From Streptomyces pseudovenezuelae (GTDB taxonomy: Bacteria; Actinomycetota; Actinomycetes; Streptomycetales; Streptomycetaceae): DNA of 64,000 bases. The notes under the pieces were generated by a model, which worked only from the letters and a program-made list of their open reading frames with translations, searched no databases and was not told where the DNA came from. Every line of letters starts with the position of its first letter. Position 1 is the stretch's first letter. The stretch is from positions 812,853 to 876,852 of the forward strand of contig NZ_KQ948144.1 in assembly GCF_001513955.1 (NCBI RefSeq), given 5' to 3'. This document shows positions 7,632 to 16,442 of the stretch, piece after piece. The position numbers and the translations under genes were made by a program.

Positions 7632-8992
7632 GGGGCCACCTCCGTGGTGTGCAGGTAGTGCTCGAACAGGTCCCGCAGATGGGCGCCGTCGCCGTGCCCG
7701 AGCAGGGACCGCGACCAACGCAGGGCCAGGTGCAGGCGGCCCGCGGTCGAGGCGGTCGTGACGGTGAGACCGCGGGGCATCCTCGCGGGCGCCGAGAACC
7801 ACACGGCGTGCGCGCGGCCGGCCTCCTCGCCGAAGTCCAGCGGGTACGGGACGCGGCCGATGTTGCTGAGGAGGGTGGTGGAGGTCCAGGGGGCCGCCGC
7901 TCTGCGCAGGCCGCGGGTGAGGGCGGCGCGCCAGGCGACCGGGGTCACCGGTGCCGTGAGGAGGCTTGCGCCGTGGCCGAGTTGGGGTCGAGGGAGGGAT
8001 TTCAGCGCACGGGTCCGCTGCGCGGTGCGGCGCAGGAACTCGGGCATGTCGGTCGGGTCGTGCGGCAACTCCTCGGGTGAGAAGGGGACTTCGACCAGTC
8101 GGGTGCCGTTGCCTATGGGCATGGTCGCGTCCCTGGGGCGGTCGTCCACGGGCATGGTGATGCGCAGGGGGCGGGGGGTCTGTCCGTGTTCCCGGTTCCA
8201 GTGGGCGATCGTCAGGGCGGTGGCGGCCATGAGCTGGTCGTTGACGGTGTAGGGGGAGCCCTTGGGGCGGTGGGGGAGGGGGAGTTCGGTGACGAGGAGG
8301 CCGTTGCCGGGGGTGTTCTCGGGTGTGCCTTGCGCTACGCGGGCCGGGCGGGTCCAGTTGGAGGGTGTCTCAGGGGTCTGTGGGGGGTCCGGTGCGCGGG
8401 TGGGAGGTGCGGTGGGGGAGTTGTCCTTGCCGCCGTAGATTTCCGCGGCTGTGGCCAGGATGCGGAGGCAGGCGGGGCCGTCCAGGGCTGTGTGGTTGAT
8501 GGTGAGGAAGAGGACGGTTGTGTTCTGGGTGCGGGCCGGTGGGGGCTGGTCGCGCAGTTCCCCGCGCCCCCAGGCAGGTGGGTGTGCGCCGACCATGTCT
8601 GTAGCCTCGCTGCCCTCTGCTGGCCCCGCGCCCTCGACCACCTCCAGTCGGATCGGTGGCGACAATGAGAGCGGGGGTGCCTCGACCAGGGCCCTTGTCC
8701 TCGCGTCCCGCAGCGCGTTCCTCCCCGGCGCCGGAAAGCCCACCACCTCCACATCCGGTTCCGCCGTCAGTTCCCACTCGTAGCGGCGGCGGTGCCAGCC
8801 TCCCGGGGCCTCCCGCATCAGGATCCGCGGGTGCCGGTGCAGGGCCTCCAGGAACGCCTTCCGGAGCCGGGCCCGGTCCAGCCGCCCCGGCAGGTGGACC
8901 TCGATGTGGACCGTCTCCGGTTCCTCCTCCTGGAGGCAGTGGCGGGAGACCTCGTCGACCACCGGGAACGGGATGCGCGTCGATGGGGTCAT
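7628..8992 (-). CDS. Stand-alone condensation-fold acyltransferase (PapA/NRPS C-domain-like)
   Basis: A 454-residue cytoplasmic protein of the chloramphenicol-acetyltransferase-like/condensation superfamily. The active-site region reads FLTINHTALDGPACL, an H-x3-DG motif with the catalytic His near residue 175; the C-terminal half has TLLSNIGRVPYPLDFG, typical of PapA-like acyltransferases. Residues about 125-155 and 195-220 are Pro-rich linkers. No adenylation or carrier domain adjoins it, so it probably transfers an acyl group from a carrier or CoA to a hydroxyl. It overlaps both neighbours by 4 nt in the AftD-like operon, which points to acylation of a sugar or lipid. Confidence 0.75.
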   Translation of the reverse strand: MTPSTRIPFPVVDEVSRHCLQEEEPETVHIEVHLPGRLDRARLRKAFLEALHRHPRILMREAPGGWHRRRYEWELTAEPDVEVVGFPAPGRNALRDARTRALVEAPPLSLSPPIRLEVVEGAGPAEGSEATDMVGAHPPAWGRGELRDQPPPARTQNTTVLFLTINHTALDGPACLRILATAAEIYGGKDNSPTAPPTRAPDPPQTPETPSNWTRPARVAQGTPENTPGNGLLVTELPLPHRPKGSPYTVNDQLMAATALTIAHWNREHGQTPRPLRITMPVDDRPRDATMPIGNGTRLVEVPFSPEELPHDPTDMPEFLRRTAQRTRALKSLPRPQLGHGASLLTAPVTPVAWRAALTRGLRRAAAPWTSTTLLSNIGRVPYPLDFGEEAGRAHAVWFSAPARMPRGLTVTTASTAGRLHLALRWSRSLLGHGDGAHLRDLFEHYLHTTEVAP

Positions 8993-11900
8993 TCCGGTTC
9001 CGTCCTCCCCTTGCTCACCTCGGGCTCGGACTCACGCACGCTCACCAGCGCGGCGAACAAGCCGATCAGCGCCAGGAGTTGGGCCACGTGGCCGAAGGCC
9101 CCGTGCGAGGCGCCCACCGGTTCACCCGCCCCCACCGCCGCGGCGATGCCCGCCCCCGCCAGGGCCACGAAGGCGATCGGCACCAGCAGACCGTGCCGTC
9201 GGGACGCCAGCAGCGCCAGCGCCGGGACCAGCAGGGCGAACCATCCGGCGATCACCACACCCACCAGCGTGAGCGCCACCACCCCGAGCCACACGCCCGG
9301 CGCCGGAGGCACCGGCTGCGGTTCATCGGGGTTCGGGGAGCGCCTGCGCCACAGCACCAGGCCCACCAGTGCCGCCAGCGCGACCCCGCTGCCGATCAGC
9401 GCGCCGTCGTACGTCGTCGCGGGCTGGTACGACAGCTTCACCGTGCCGCCGGCCCCCGCGGGGACGCGCCAGCCCTGCTGCCAGCCGTCGAGCCGCAGCG
9501 GGGAGAGCGACTTGCCGTTCAGCGTGGCCCTCCAGCCGTCGTTGTAGTTCTCGTACGTGGTGAGGTACGAGGCGGCACCCGATCCGACGGTCACCTCGCG
9601 CTTGTCGCCGAGCCAGTCCCGTATCCGCAACTCCCTGGTGAGGGAGGTCGGTTCGGCGACCGTGCCGCGGGTCAGGGTGAGGTCGGTCAGGGCGAGCGGC
9701 CCGGCGTCCCCGCCCTCGACGACGTGCTCGCCGGACGGCAGGGACACCTCTGCTTCGGAGCGGTTCGACTGACAGAGCGTCACCTTCAGCTCCCGCCGGT
9801 CGGTCAGATCGCGGATCAGGCCCGAGACGCCCGTCCGGTACAGCTTTCCGTCGATCGCCAGCACCGGGCCCTTGCCGCACGGCAGGGAGAACGTCCGGGT
9901 GGCCTTCGGCTGCGGGGTCCGGTACTGGTCGAGGGCCGGGAGGTAGGCCTCGGTGAGGCCCACCGGGAGCTGGAGGTCCTCGTCGGCGACCGGGTTGTGC
10001 AGGACCAGCGGGGCCGTCTTGGTGATCGTGATGTCGAGGCGGTCGGTGGTGATCGCGGGGAAGCGCACGGCGCCGTTCTCGTCGACGCCGGCGACCGTCG
10101 CTCCGTCGGGCGAGGTGATGTCCACCTCGGTGGGACGGGTGGAGAGGCCGCCCGCGGGTGCCAGCACCAGCTCCGAGACGGGCTGCTTGCCGCTCCAGCT
10201 CAGGTGGATCGTGGGGCGGTCGCCCGCGATCCAGGCCGTCGTGAGGTCGCCGTCGGTGAGGTTGCGGGCGGACAGGCCCGTGCCGAGGCCGGCCGTGGAG
10301 TCGGCGGTCGCCGTGATGCGGTTGCGCTGGTCGGGGGCGACCTCGTACAGCAGCCTGTCGAGTTCCTCCCCGGTCACCGGCACCGCGCTCGCCTTCACCG
10401 AGTACGTTCCCGCGGCCTCCGTGGTGAAGCGGCGGTGCAGGCCGGCCTCGGTGCCGGTCGGGGAGATCCCGGCCGGGTCGGGGACCCGGTGCAGGGAGAT
10501 CACCTCGGCCGCCGAGTCCGTGGCGTCGGCGTCGGTCGGCACCCGCAGCAGTCGGGTCACCTGCACGTGCGGCAGGGCGATCTCGGAGAATCCGGCCCCG
10601 GCGAGACCGGTGCGCCGCGCGACCGAGTCGACGATGGTGAGCTTCATCCAACCCGTCGCCCCGGGCGGCGCCTTGACGCTCTGGGTCGAGCCGTCGGCCC
10701 GCAGGAAGCTGGTCCGCGACCCCCGCTCCGTCTCCACCCGCACCTTGGTCGGCGCCGAGCGCACGCTCTCCTGCGGCAACGGCGTGACCTTGAACGACGA
10801 GGGCATGTCGTACGCGGGATCGGAGAGGCCGATGCGCAGCCACTGCCCGTCGGGGGAGCCCGCCACGCCCTCCGCCCACGCGGTGTCCGGGTTGCCGTCG
10901 AAGGCACCCACCGGGTCGAACTGCGGGAGATGGAACAGCCAGTTGCCGTAGGAGGACGCCGTCACCGAGCGGGCGCCGCGCAGTTCGGCGACCGTCTGGT
11001 GGTCGAGGCCCTTAGTCGGCAGGATCTGGTGCGGTTTCTCCCCGGCGTCCTGGGCGGCCCCGGAGGCGTTGCGCTCGTCCTCGGTGTACGTGTACGAGGT
11101 GTTGGCGTTGACGAGCCCGAAGCGGGTGTCCGCGCGCCGCAGTCCGTCGCCCACGATCTGGAGCGGCGGGGTGCCCAGCCCGGGGTGGTTGTCCCCGGTC
11201 AGCACCGTTGCTCTGCCCCGCAGTTCGCTCGCGAGCGGCAGCAGCGACTCGGGACCGCCGGACACCTGGGCGGTGTCGGCGACCGGCAGCAGGCCGGCCT
11301 GTCCGGGCCGGGGCACGTCCTCGCTCGACGGACGGTAGATCTCCACCGCCTTCTGCCTCGGGTACAGCCCCTCGACCTGGAGCGGGGTGTCGTGCGCGAT
11401 CGTCCCGCCCGTCATGAGCGGCCCGAGGCCCGTGACCCGCTCGTAGCCGGACTGTTCGAGGGCCCGCTTGACGACCGAGGACGACACGGCACCGATCTGG
11501 TCGGGGTCCAGGTCGTTGCGGACGACGACGTAGTAGACCCCGGCCCGGCTCAGGTAGTCCGCCAGCCCCGGGATCTCCCCGCCGGTCATCAGCGCCTGCT
11601 CGACCGCGTCGGTCGCGCGCCGGTTGCCGGGGGTGCCGAAGGGGACGTAGTCGCGCTGCGCCCAGCGGGACTCGGCGAGGACGTCGAGGGGCTGGTCGAT
11701 GGGGGAACCCCAGGTGTAGATGCCGTGCGCGGTCGCGGGGACGACCAGGGCGCGCGAGTCGGGGGAGTACTTCTCCAGCCAGTCGGCCGTGGCGTGCCAG
11801 TACCTGGGGAGCTCCTGGAAGGAACCGGGGTTCAGGATCGAGCCGTTGAGGTACGGCCACATCAGTCCGGGCAGGACCAGGACGGCCGCGACCAGCGGGG

Positions 11901-13140
11901 CGTACCGGCGGCCCCTGATCTCCCTCGCCCCGCGCGGTTCGGAGGCCACGCCCACCAGGTGGGCCAGGCCCAGGACCAGGGCGAGCGCGAGGCCCGGCTG
12001 GAACTTGTAGATGTTGCGGAAGGGGGCGAGACCGCCGTTCAGCCAGTCCTGCACCAGCCCGTGGAAGGGGGCGCCGAACGCGCCGCCGTACCCCGCGAGC
12101 AGTACCAGCACGGCGGTCAGCACGGTCAGCACCAGCCACCGCCGCTCCGGCATGTCCCGCCGCGCGAGGCCCGCGAGACCGAGCCCGGCCGCGAGCGCCG
12201 AGCAGAGGATCACGATCACCGAGGAGGCCACGGTCCAGCCGGCCGGCAGCCACGCCTCCCCCAGGTGCAGATAGGCGACCCAGTTCCCGGCCCCGCGCAG
12301 GGCCTCCGTCGCCGACATCGTCTCGGTCGTGGTGTGGGCGCTCTCGACGTACGGCAGGAAGTTCTCGCCGTAGAGGCCGAGCAGCAGCAGCGGGATCACC
12401 CACCAGGCCGTCGCCAGGATCACCCCGGGCACCCACCAGGCGATCAGTCTGCGCTGCCGTGGTCCGGGCGGGCGGGACAGCAGATACAGCCCGACGGGGA
12501 GCAGACAGGCCAGGGTGGAGGCCGCGTTCACCCCGCCCATGAACGGGATGACCAGCGCCGAGCGCAGGGCGGCGATCCGGGCGCTGTGGCGCTCGTTCGT
12601 CAGCGGCAGCAGCACCCAGGGCAGGAAGGCGCCGGGCAGCGCGGCGGCGGAGGTCGAGCCGATCACGATGGTGAAGGTCGGCCACAGCGCGTACGCGACG
12701 GCGGCGAGCAGCCGCGACGCCCCGTTGCCCACGCGCAGCCGCTCCGCCAGCCGCAGCGCGCCCCAGAAGGCGACCGACACGATCAGCGACAGCCACAGCC
12801 GCTCCACCAGCCACACCGGCAACTGGAGCGCGTGGCCCAGCCAGTAGAACGGCAGCATGGGCCACAGATAGCCGACGTACTGGTCTTGGATGCCGCCGAA
12901 GGAGCCCTGGTCGTGCCACAGCTGCCCGAGGTCGGCGAGGAACCGTCCGGGGTCGGAGGTGACGCCCAGCTTGGTGTCGAAGGTCTGCCGGCCCGGGTGC
13001 ACCACCAGGAACAGCACGAAGACCACGGCCCAGAACCCCAGCAGCCAGCTCCGTGACCGCGGGCCCTCCGGGGGGCCCGACATGATCGCGGTGCTCGGCA
13101 CGGCTGCCGGAGGAGGGGCCTGGACCGTGGACGTCGTCAT
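8989..13140 (-). CDS. Very large GT-C glycosyltransferase, AftD-like (DUF3367)
   Basis: A membrane protein of about 1383 residues, close to the length of mycobacterial alpha-(1->3)-arabinofuranosyltransferase AftD. The N-terminal third has about ten membrane helices with a long first extracytoplasmic loop (acidic residues around SDPGRFLADL and IQDQYVGYLWP), as in polyprenyl-phosphate-sugar-dependent GT-C enzymes. The middle is extracellular and contains F5/8C-like carbohydrate-binding beta segments (about 620-1150). Two or three helices close the C-terminus. The ATG at 13140 overlaps the preceding stop by 4 nt. Streptomyces walls lack mycobacterial arabinogalactan, so donor and acceptor are open. 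Confidence 0.82.
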   Translation of the reverse strand: MTTSTVQAPPPAAVPSTAIMSGPPEGPRSRSWLLGFWAVVFVLFLVVHPGRQTFDTKLGVTSDPGRFLADLGQLWHDQGSFGGIQDQYVGYLWPMLPFYWLGHALQLPVWLVERLWLSLIVSVAFWGALRLAERLRVGNGASRLLAAVAYALWPTFTIVIGSTSAAALPGAFLPWVLLPLTNERHSARIAALRSALVIPFMGGVNAASTLACLLPVGLYLLSRPPGPRQRRLIAWWVPGVILATAWWVIPLLLLGLYGENFLPYVESAHTTTETMSATEALRGAGNWVAYLHLGEAWLPAGWTVASSVIVILCSALAAGLGLAGLARRDMPERRWLVLTVLTAVLVLLAGYGGAFGAPFHGLVQDWLNGGLAPFRNIYKFQPGLALALVLGLAHLVGVASEPRGAREIRGRRYAPLVAAVLVLPGLMWPYLNGSILNPGSFQELPRYWHATADWLEKYSPDSRALVVPATAHGIYTWGSPIDQPLDVLAESRWAQRDYVPFGTPGNRRATDAVEQALMTGGEIPGLADYLSRAGVYYVVVRNDLDPDQIGAVSSSVVKRALEQSGYERVTGLGPLMTGGTIAHDTPLQVEGLYPRQKAVEIYRPSSEDVPRPGQAGLLPVADTAQVSGGPESLLPLASELRGRATVLTGDNHPGLGTPPLQIVGDGLRRADTRFGLVNANTSYTYTEDERNASGAAQDAGEKPHQILPTKGLDHQTVAELRGARSVTASSYGNWLFHLPQFDPVGAFDGNPDTAWAEGVAGSPDGQWLRIGLSDPAYDMPSSFKVTPLPQESVRSAPTKVRVETERGSRTSFLRADGSTQSVKAPPGATGWMKLTIVDSVARRTGLAGAGFSEIALPHVQVTRLLRVPTDADATDSAAEVISLHRVPDPAGISPTGTEAGLHRRFTTEAAGTYSVKASAVPVTGEELDRLLYEVAPDQRNRITATADSTAGLGTGLSARNLTDGDLTTAWIAGDRPTIHLSWSGKQPVSELVLAPAGGLSTRPTEVDITSPDGATVAGVDENGAVRFPAITTDRLDITITKTAPLVLHNPVADEDLQLPVGLTEAYLPALDQYRTPQPKATRTFSLPCGKGPVLAIDGKLYRTGVSGLIRDLTDRRELKVTLCQSNRSEAEVSLPSGEHVVEGGDAGPLALTDLTLTRGTVAEPTSLTRELRIRDWLGDKREVTVGSGAASYLTTYENYNDGWRATLNGKSLSPLRLDGWQQGWRVPAGAGGTVKLSYQPATTYDGALIGSGVALAALVGLVLWRRRSPNPDEPQPVPPAPGVWLGVVALTLVGVVIAGWFALLVPALALLASRRHGLLVPIAFVALAGAGIAAAVGAGEPVGASHGAFGHVAQLLALIGLFAALVSVRESEPEVSKGRTEPE

Positions 13141-13877
13141 GGTGGACACCGCCGGAGGATGAGGAGGAGGTTCCAGGTGGCGATCTCGCGGAGGCCGGGA
13201 GCCCGTACGACGGTCTCCGCGAGGAAGGGCCAGTAGCGGGAGCGCGCCGAGACGACCGTGACGTCGTCACGGGCGCGCACCTGCCGCAGGGTCGGGCCGA
13301 TGTGCACGGCGAACAGGTTCTCGCCGAGGGTGTGCTTGGCGGCCTTTCCGGTACGGCGCCGGTAGCGGGCGCGGGCCCGCTCGGCACCCAGGTAGTGCCA
13401 GGGCGCCCACTCGTGACCGCCCCACGGGGACAGCCAGTTGGTGAACGAGACGTAGATCAGCCCACCGGGCCGGGTGACCCGTACGAGCTCGCTGAGGAAG
13501 ATCTCCGGATCGGCCACGTGCTCCAGCACGTTGGAGGAGAAGGTGACGTCGGCGGCGGCGTCCCGCAGGGGGAGCAGGTAGCCGTCGGCGATCACCGTGG
13601 AGTCGGGCGGTTTCTCCCCCAGTTCGGTGGGATCGGGCTCGAAGAGGAACGCGTCGGCGCCGCGTCTGCGGAACTCCTCGGTGAAGTACCCGCTGCCCCC
13701 GCCGACGTCAACGACCGTACGGCCGGCGACCGGACCGTCGTAGGCCTCGACCTGGTCGACGGCGTCGCGGGCGAGCAGCGCGTAGCAGGACTCGGGGTCG
13801 TCCTGCTCCCGCATGAAGGCCCGGAAGAGAGCGAGGGAACGCCGAAGGGAGGGATCCTTCGCCCGGGGCCGCGTCAC
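13137..13877 (-). CDS. Class I SAM-dependent methyltransferase
   Basis: A 246-residue methyltransferase with motif I TVVDVGGGSGYFTEEF, an acidic LFEPD, and motifs DVTFSSNVLEHVADPEIFLSELVRVTRPGG. The C-terminal half is tryptophan-rich (WLSPWGGHEWAPWHYLG), a feature of methyltransferases found beside AftD-like genes in actinobacteria. The GTG start overlaps the glycosyltransferase stop (GTGA) and the stop overlaps the AftD-like ATG, so it lies within the coupled operon. Its substrate is unknown. Confidence 0.82.
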   Translation of the reverse strand: MTRPRAKDPSLRRSLALFRAFMREQDDPESCYALLARDAVDQVEAYDGPVAGRTVVDVGGGSGYFTEEFRRRGADAFLFEPDPTELGEKPPDSTVIADGYLLPLRDAAADVTFSSNVLEHVADPEIFLSELVRVTRPGGLIYVSFTNWLSPWGGHEWAPWHYLGAERARARYRRRTGKAAKHTLGENLFAVHIGPTLRQVRARDDVTVVSARSRYWPFLAETVVRAPGLREIATWNLLLILRRCPP

Positions 13878-15055
13878 GGCCCCCAGCCCCTCACCGCCTC
13901 GGCGGCCACGGCCCGGAACTGTCTGACCGTCCGGTGCCAGCGGTACCGGGCCGCCCGGTCCTGTGCCGCCTTGCCCATCAGCTCACGGCGGTGTCCCGAC
14001 AGGGCGAGCGTGCACCAGGCGGCGGCGAACGAGGACTCGCCCCGCGCGAGGACACCCGTCTCCCCGTCCGCGACGGAATCCCGCAGCCCGGGTACGTCGA
14101 AGGCGATGGTCGGCGTCTTGCGGGTCGCGGCCTCGGTCACCACAAGACCCCATCCCTCCACGGCCGAGGGATGGAGCAGCAGCCATGCCTCGCACAGCAG
14201 CCGGTGCTTCTCGGCCTCGGAGACATGGCCGGTGAACTCCACGCCGGGACCGGCGAGTTGCTCCAGTCGGGAGCGCTCGGGGCCGTCCCCGACGATCACG
14301 AGCCGGCCACCGGTCACCGGCCGCACCCGCTCCCAGAGTCTGAGCAGCAGATCGATCCGCTTGTACTCGACCAGGCGGCCCACGGCGACGAAGAGGGGTT
14401 CCGGCGAGCGGCGAACCAGGGGTTCCGGTTCCTCGACCCCGTTGTGCACGACCCGGATGCGGTCCCGCTCGACCCCGATCGCGCGCAGGGCGTGGGCGGT
14501 CGACGGGGACACGGCGACCAGCAGACTCCGGTGCCGGGCCGCCGCACCGGCCAGCGCCCAGTGTTCGAGTCTTCGGCCGATCCGGGCGGCCGGGGCCAGG
14601 GGGCCGCCGAACCGCATCTTCCACAGGTCGGTGTGCACATGGTTGACCAGGCACAGGGTGGGGCCCCGGTGCCACAGAGGCGCGAGGTACGGCATGCCGT
14701 TGCAGACCTCGACCAGCAGGTCGGTCTCGCCGACCTGGCGGGCGAAGGCCGTACGGGCACGCAGGTAGTGGCCGAACTCGCTGCCCGCCGACACGACGCG
14801 GTAGTCCCGGTAGGAGGCCGGGCCGCCGCACAGCAGGGTCACCTGGTGGCCGAGCCGGGTCAGTCCGTCGGCGAGCCGGTCGACGAGGAGCTCGGAGCCG
14901 CCGGCGGCCGGATTGTCGAGGTCACGATGGGCGAGAAAAACGATTCGGCGCGGGGGTGGGGGGAGCGCCGAAGAGTGGTGCGGGCCGTGCGATGAGGGTT
15001 GCCACTGCGACGCCTGGGGAGGCGTGCGCAGCGGGTGGGGCACGTGCTGGGGCAT
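13874..15055 (-). CDS. GT4-family glycosyltransferase
   Basis: A 393-residue GT-B glycosyltransferase. The N-terminal domain opens with RIVFLAHRDLDNPAAGGSELLVDRLADGL (the acceptor-side GGSE loop). The C-terminal nucleotide-sugar domain has VAVGRLVEYKRIDLLL and the catalytic EX7E region HPSAVEGWGLVVTEAA. I chose the ATG at 15055 (MPQHVPHPL) because GGAG stands 9 nt before it. Upstream in-frame codons to 15208 look like leader sequence. It is the first gene of the eight-gene operon and probably starts or extends the glycan that the AftD-like enzyme completes. Confidence 0.82.
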   Translation of the reverse strand: MPQHVPHPLRTPPQASQWQPSSHGPHHSSALPPPPRRIVFLAHRDLDNPAAGGSELLVDRLADGLTRLGHQVTLLCGGPASYRDYRVVSAGSEFGHYLRARTAFARQVGETDLLVEVCNGMPYLAPLWHRGPTLCLVNHVHTDLWKMRFGGPLAPAARIGRRLEHWALAGAAARHRSLLVAVSPSTAHALRAIGVERDRIRVVHNGVEEPEPLVRRSPEPLFVAVGRLVEYKRIDLLLRLWERVRPVTGGRLVIVGDGPERSRLEQLAGPGVEFTGHVSEAEKHRLLCEAWLLLHPSAVEGWGLVVTEAATRKTPTIAFDVPGLRDSVADGETGVLARGESSFAAAWCTLALSGHRRELMGKAAQDRAARYRWHRTVRQFRAVAAEAVRGWGP

Positions 15056-15204
15056 GGGTGCTCCAACTCGTCTCAGGGTGCGGAACTCAGCGGTGTCTTT
15101 CGGGCTGGTTGTGGGGGGACTGAGCGCTTCCCAGGCGGGTGGTGTGGACGGGCTGTGCTCGGGTGGGGTGGCACAGTTTTCGCCCACCCGTACGCCGTGG
15201 CTAC

Positions 15205-15216
15205 TCACGTACGTGA
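15205..15216. promoter_or_regulatory. Palindrome upstream of the AftD-like operon
   Basis: A perfect 12-bp palindrome (TCACGTACGTGA) lies about 150 bp before the glycosyltransferase start and just after the DUF3068 gene. It could be a binding site for a regulator of the operon. No convincing -35/-10 pair was found around it. Confidence 0.35.
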
Positions 15217-15248
15217 CAATTTCCGGGCTTATTAGAGCTGACGTCCAG

Positions 15249-16238
15249 TCACATCGTGAGGACGGGCTGGGGCGTACCGCTCATATCGGTGGACTCGGGG
15301 CGCCTGCGTCCCCGTACCACCAAAACGCCCCCCACGGCAGCCAGCACGAATCCAGCCACAGCCGCCCCGATCGGCAGCGTCTCGCCCACCGCTCGCAACT
15401 GGCCGCTGTCCCGCTTCGCCAGCCGCACCGCGTCCTTCTGGGTCGCGGTGGTGAACGCGATCCTTCTGCTGTCGAGCAGCACGACGGCGTCCTTCTTCGC
15501 CCCCGGCGCCCGCAGGGTGCGCTTCGGGCCCACCTGTGCGTAGACCACCCGGCCGGTGCGCTGGTCGACGACCAGCTCGATGCCGTGGTTGGAGTACCAC
15601 TCCTCGGCCAGCACCTGCGGCCGGCCGGGCTCGTCCACGATCGTGCCCGGCACGAGCCGTGTCCCGACCTTCGCCGGGGCGACCGTGCCGGTGAACCGGT
15701 AACCCGTGTACCCCTGAACCTTCTTCGTACCCTGGTAACGCAACGTCACCGTCGAACCAAGGGAGTTGTCCCACCACTGGTAGGAGCGTCGCTGCACGTC
15801 GAAGGGGAACTTCAGATAGGCCTCGCCCTCGATGTACGGCTTCTCGCCGCAGCAGTGCACCGGCTTGGTGGTCCTGCGGTCCATGACCCAGCGGTGCGGG
15901 ACGAACTCCAGCGCGTCGTGCGGGTCGGCGGCCGGCAGCGACTTGTCGGTGTCGACGGTGGTGGTCACGTCCCACACCGCCGCCCGGCCGCTGCGCTCAC
16001 TGTCCTCGACGTCGCCGCGCACCCGCTGGGTGACGGTGATCCGCTGCCCGGGGACCGTCTCCAGCTCCTCGGTGTCGAAGACGCTGCCCGTCCCGCGGTA
16101 GACCGCGGTCTGGTCGATGTTGATCGGATTCACGGCCGCCCGTGGGGCCACGTACCACGCGAGCAACGGCGCCAGTACCAGCAAAAACGTGCCGAGTCCC
16201 AGCAGAATCAGGGAGATTGGAGAGGCTGTACGGCGCAT
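15249..16238 (-). CDS. DUF3068 (PorA-like) membrane-anchored protein
   Basis: A 329-residue protein of the DUF3068 family. An N-terminal membrane helix (about 9-29) and a C-terminal helix (about 288-310) bracket an extracytoplasmic beta-rich domain with PVHCCGEKPYIEGEAYLKFPF. Family members occur across actinobacteria, often beside AftD-like genes, and some are annotated as porin-like. The molecular role is not established. It lies upstream of the glycosyltransferase operon on the same strand with a gap of about 190 bp, and diverges from the small membrane protein and PucR regulator across a palindrome-rich gap. Confidence 0.75.
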   Translation of the reverse strand: MRRTASPISLILLGLGTFLLVLAPLLAWYVAPRAAVNPINIDQTAVYRGTGSVFDTEELETVPGQRITVTQRVRGDVEDSERSGRAAVWDVTTTVDTDKSLPAADPHDALEFVPHRWVMDRRTTKPVHCCGEKPYIEGEAYLKFPFDVQRRSYQWWDNSLGSTVTLRYQGTKKVQGYTGYRFTGTVAPAKVGTRLVPGTIVDEPGRPQVLAEEWYSNHGIELVVDQRTGRVVYAQVGPKRTLRAPGAKKDAVVLLDSRRIAFTTATQKDAVRLAKRDSGQLRAVGETLPIGAAVAGFVLAAVGGVLVVRGRRRPESTDMSGTPQPVLTM

Positions 16239-16316
16239 CCGGACACTCCTGGGGCAGTTGTTGACGGAGTTCGGGCCGCTCTATGGGCCGGAGACCGTAG
16301 GCGTCTTGGCACGGGG

Positions 16317-16367
16317 TGTCAATGTCTTGACGGATTGTCAATGTCCTGTCGACACTGGGTCGACAGG
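16317..16367. promoter_or_regulatory. Cluster of direct and inverted repeats in divergent promoter region
   Basis: Three structures overlap within 51 bp. TGTCAATGTC occurs twice with a 19-bp period (16317, 16336). TTGAC and GTCAA form an inverted repeat with a 5-bp spacer (16327-16341). CCTGTCGAC and GTCGACAGG form a perfect 9-bp inverted repeat with a 5-bp spacer (16345-16367). The position between divergent DUF3068 and the small-protein/PucR genes suggests operators for one or two regulators. Confidence 0.6.
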
Positions 16368-16442
16368 CAGGGTGGGTACCGGGCCGGGTCCCGGGTGGGG
16401 ACGTACGCCGGATCGAGCCGCTCAAGAGAGGCTGCCCCTGCG

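Noticed and set aside
8656..13056. A 1466-codon open frame on the plus strand opposite the AftD-like gene
   Set aside because: Its translation is Arg/Gly/Pro/His-rich without domains, and the opposite strand has clear membrane and binding domains with correct third-position GC. It is an antisense shadow of high-GC coding DNA.
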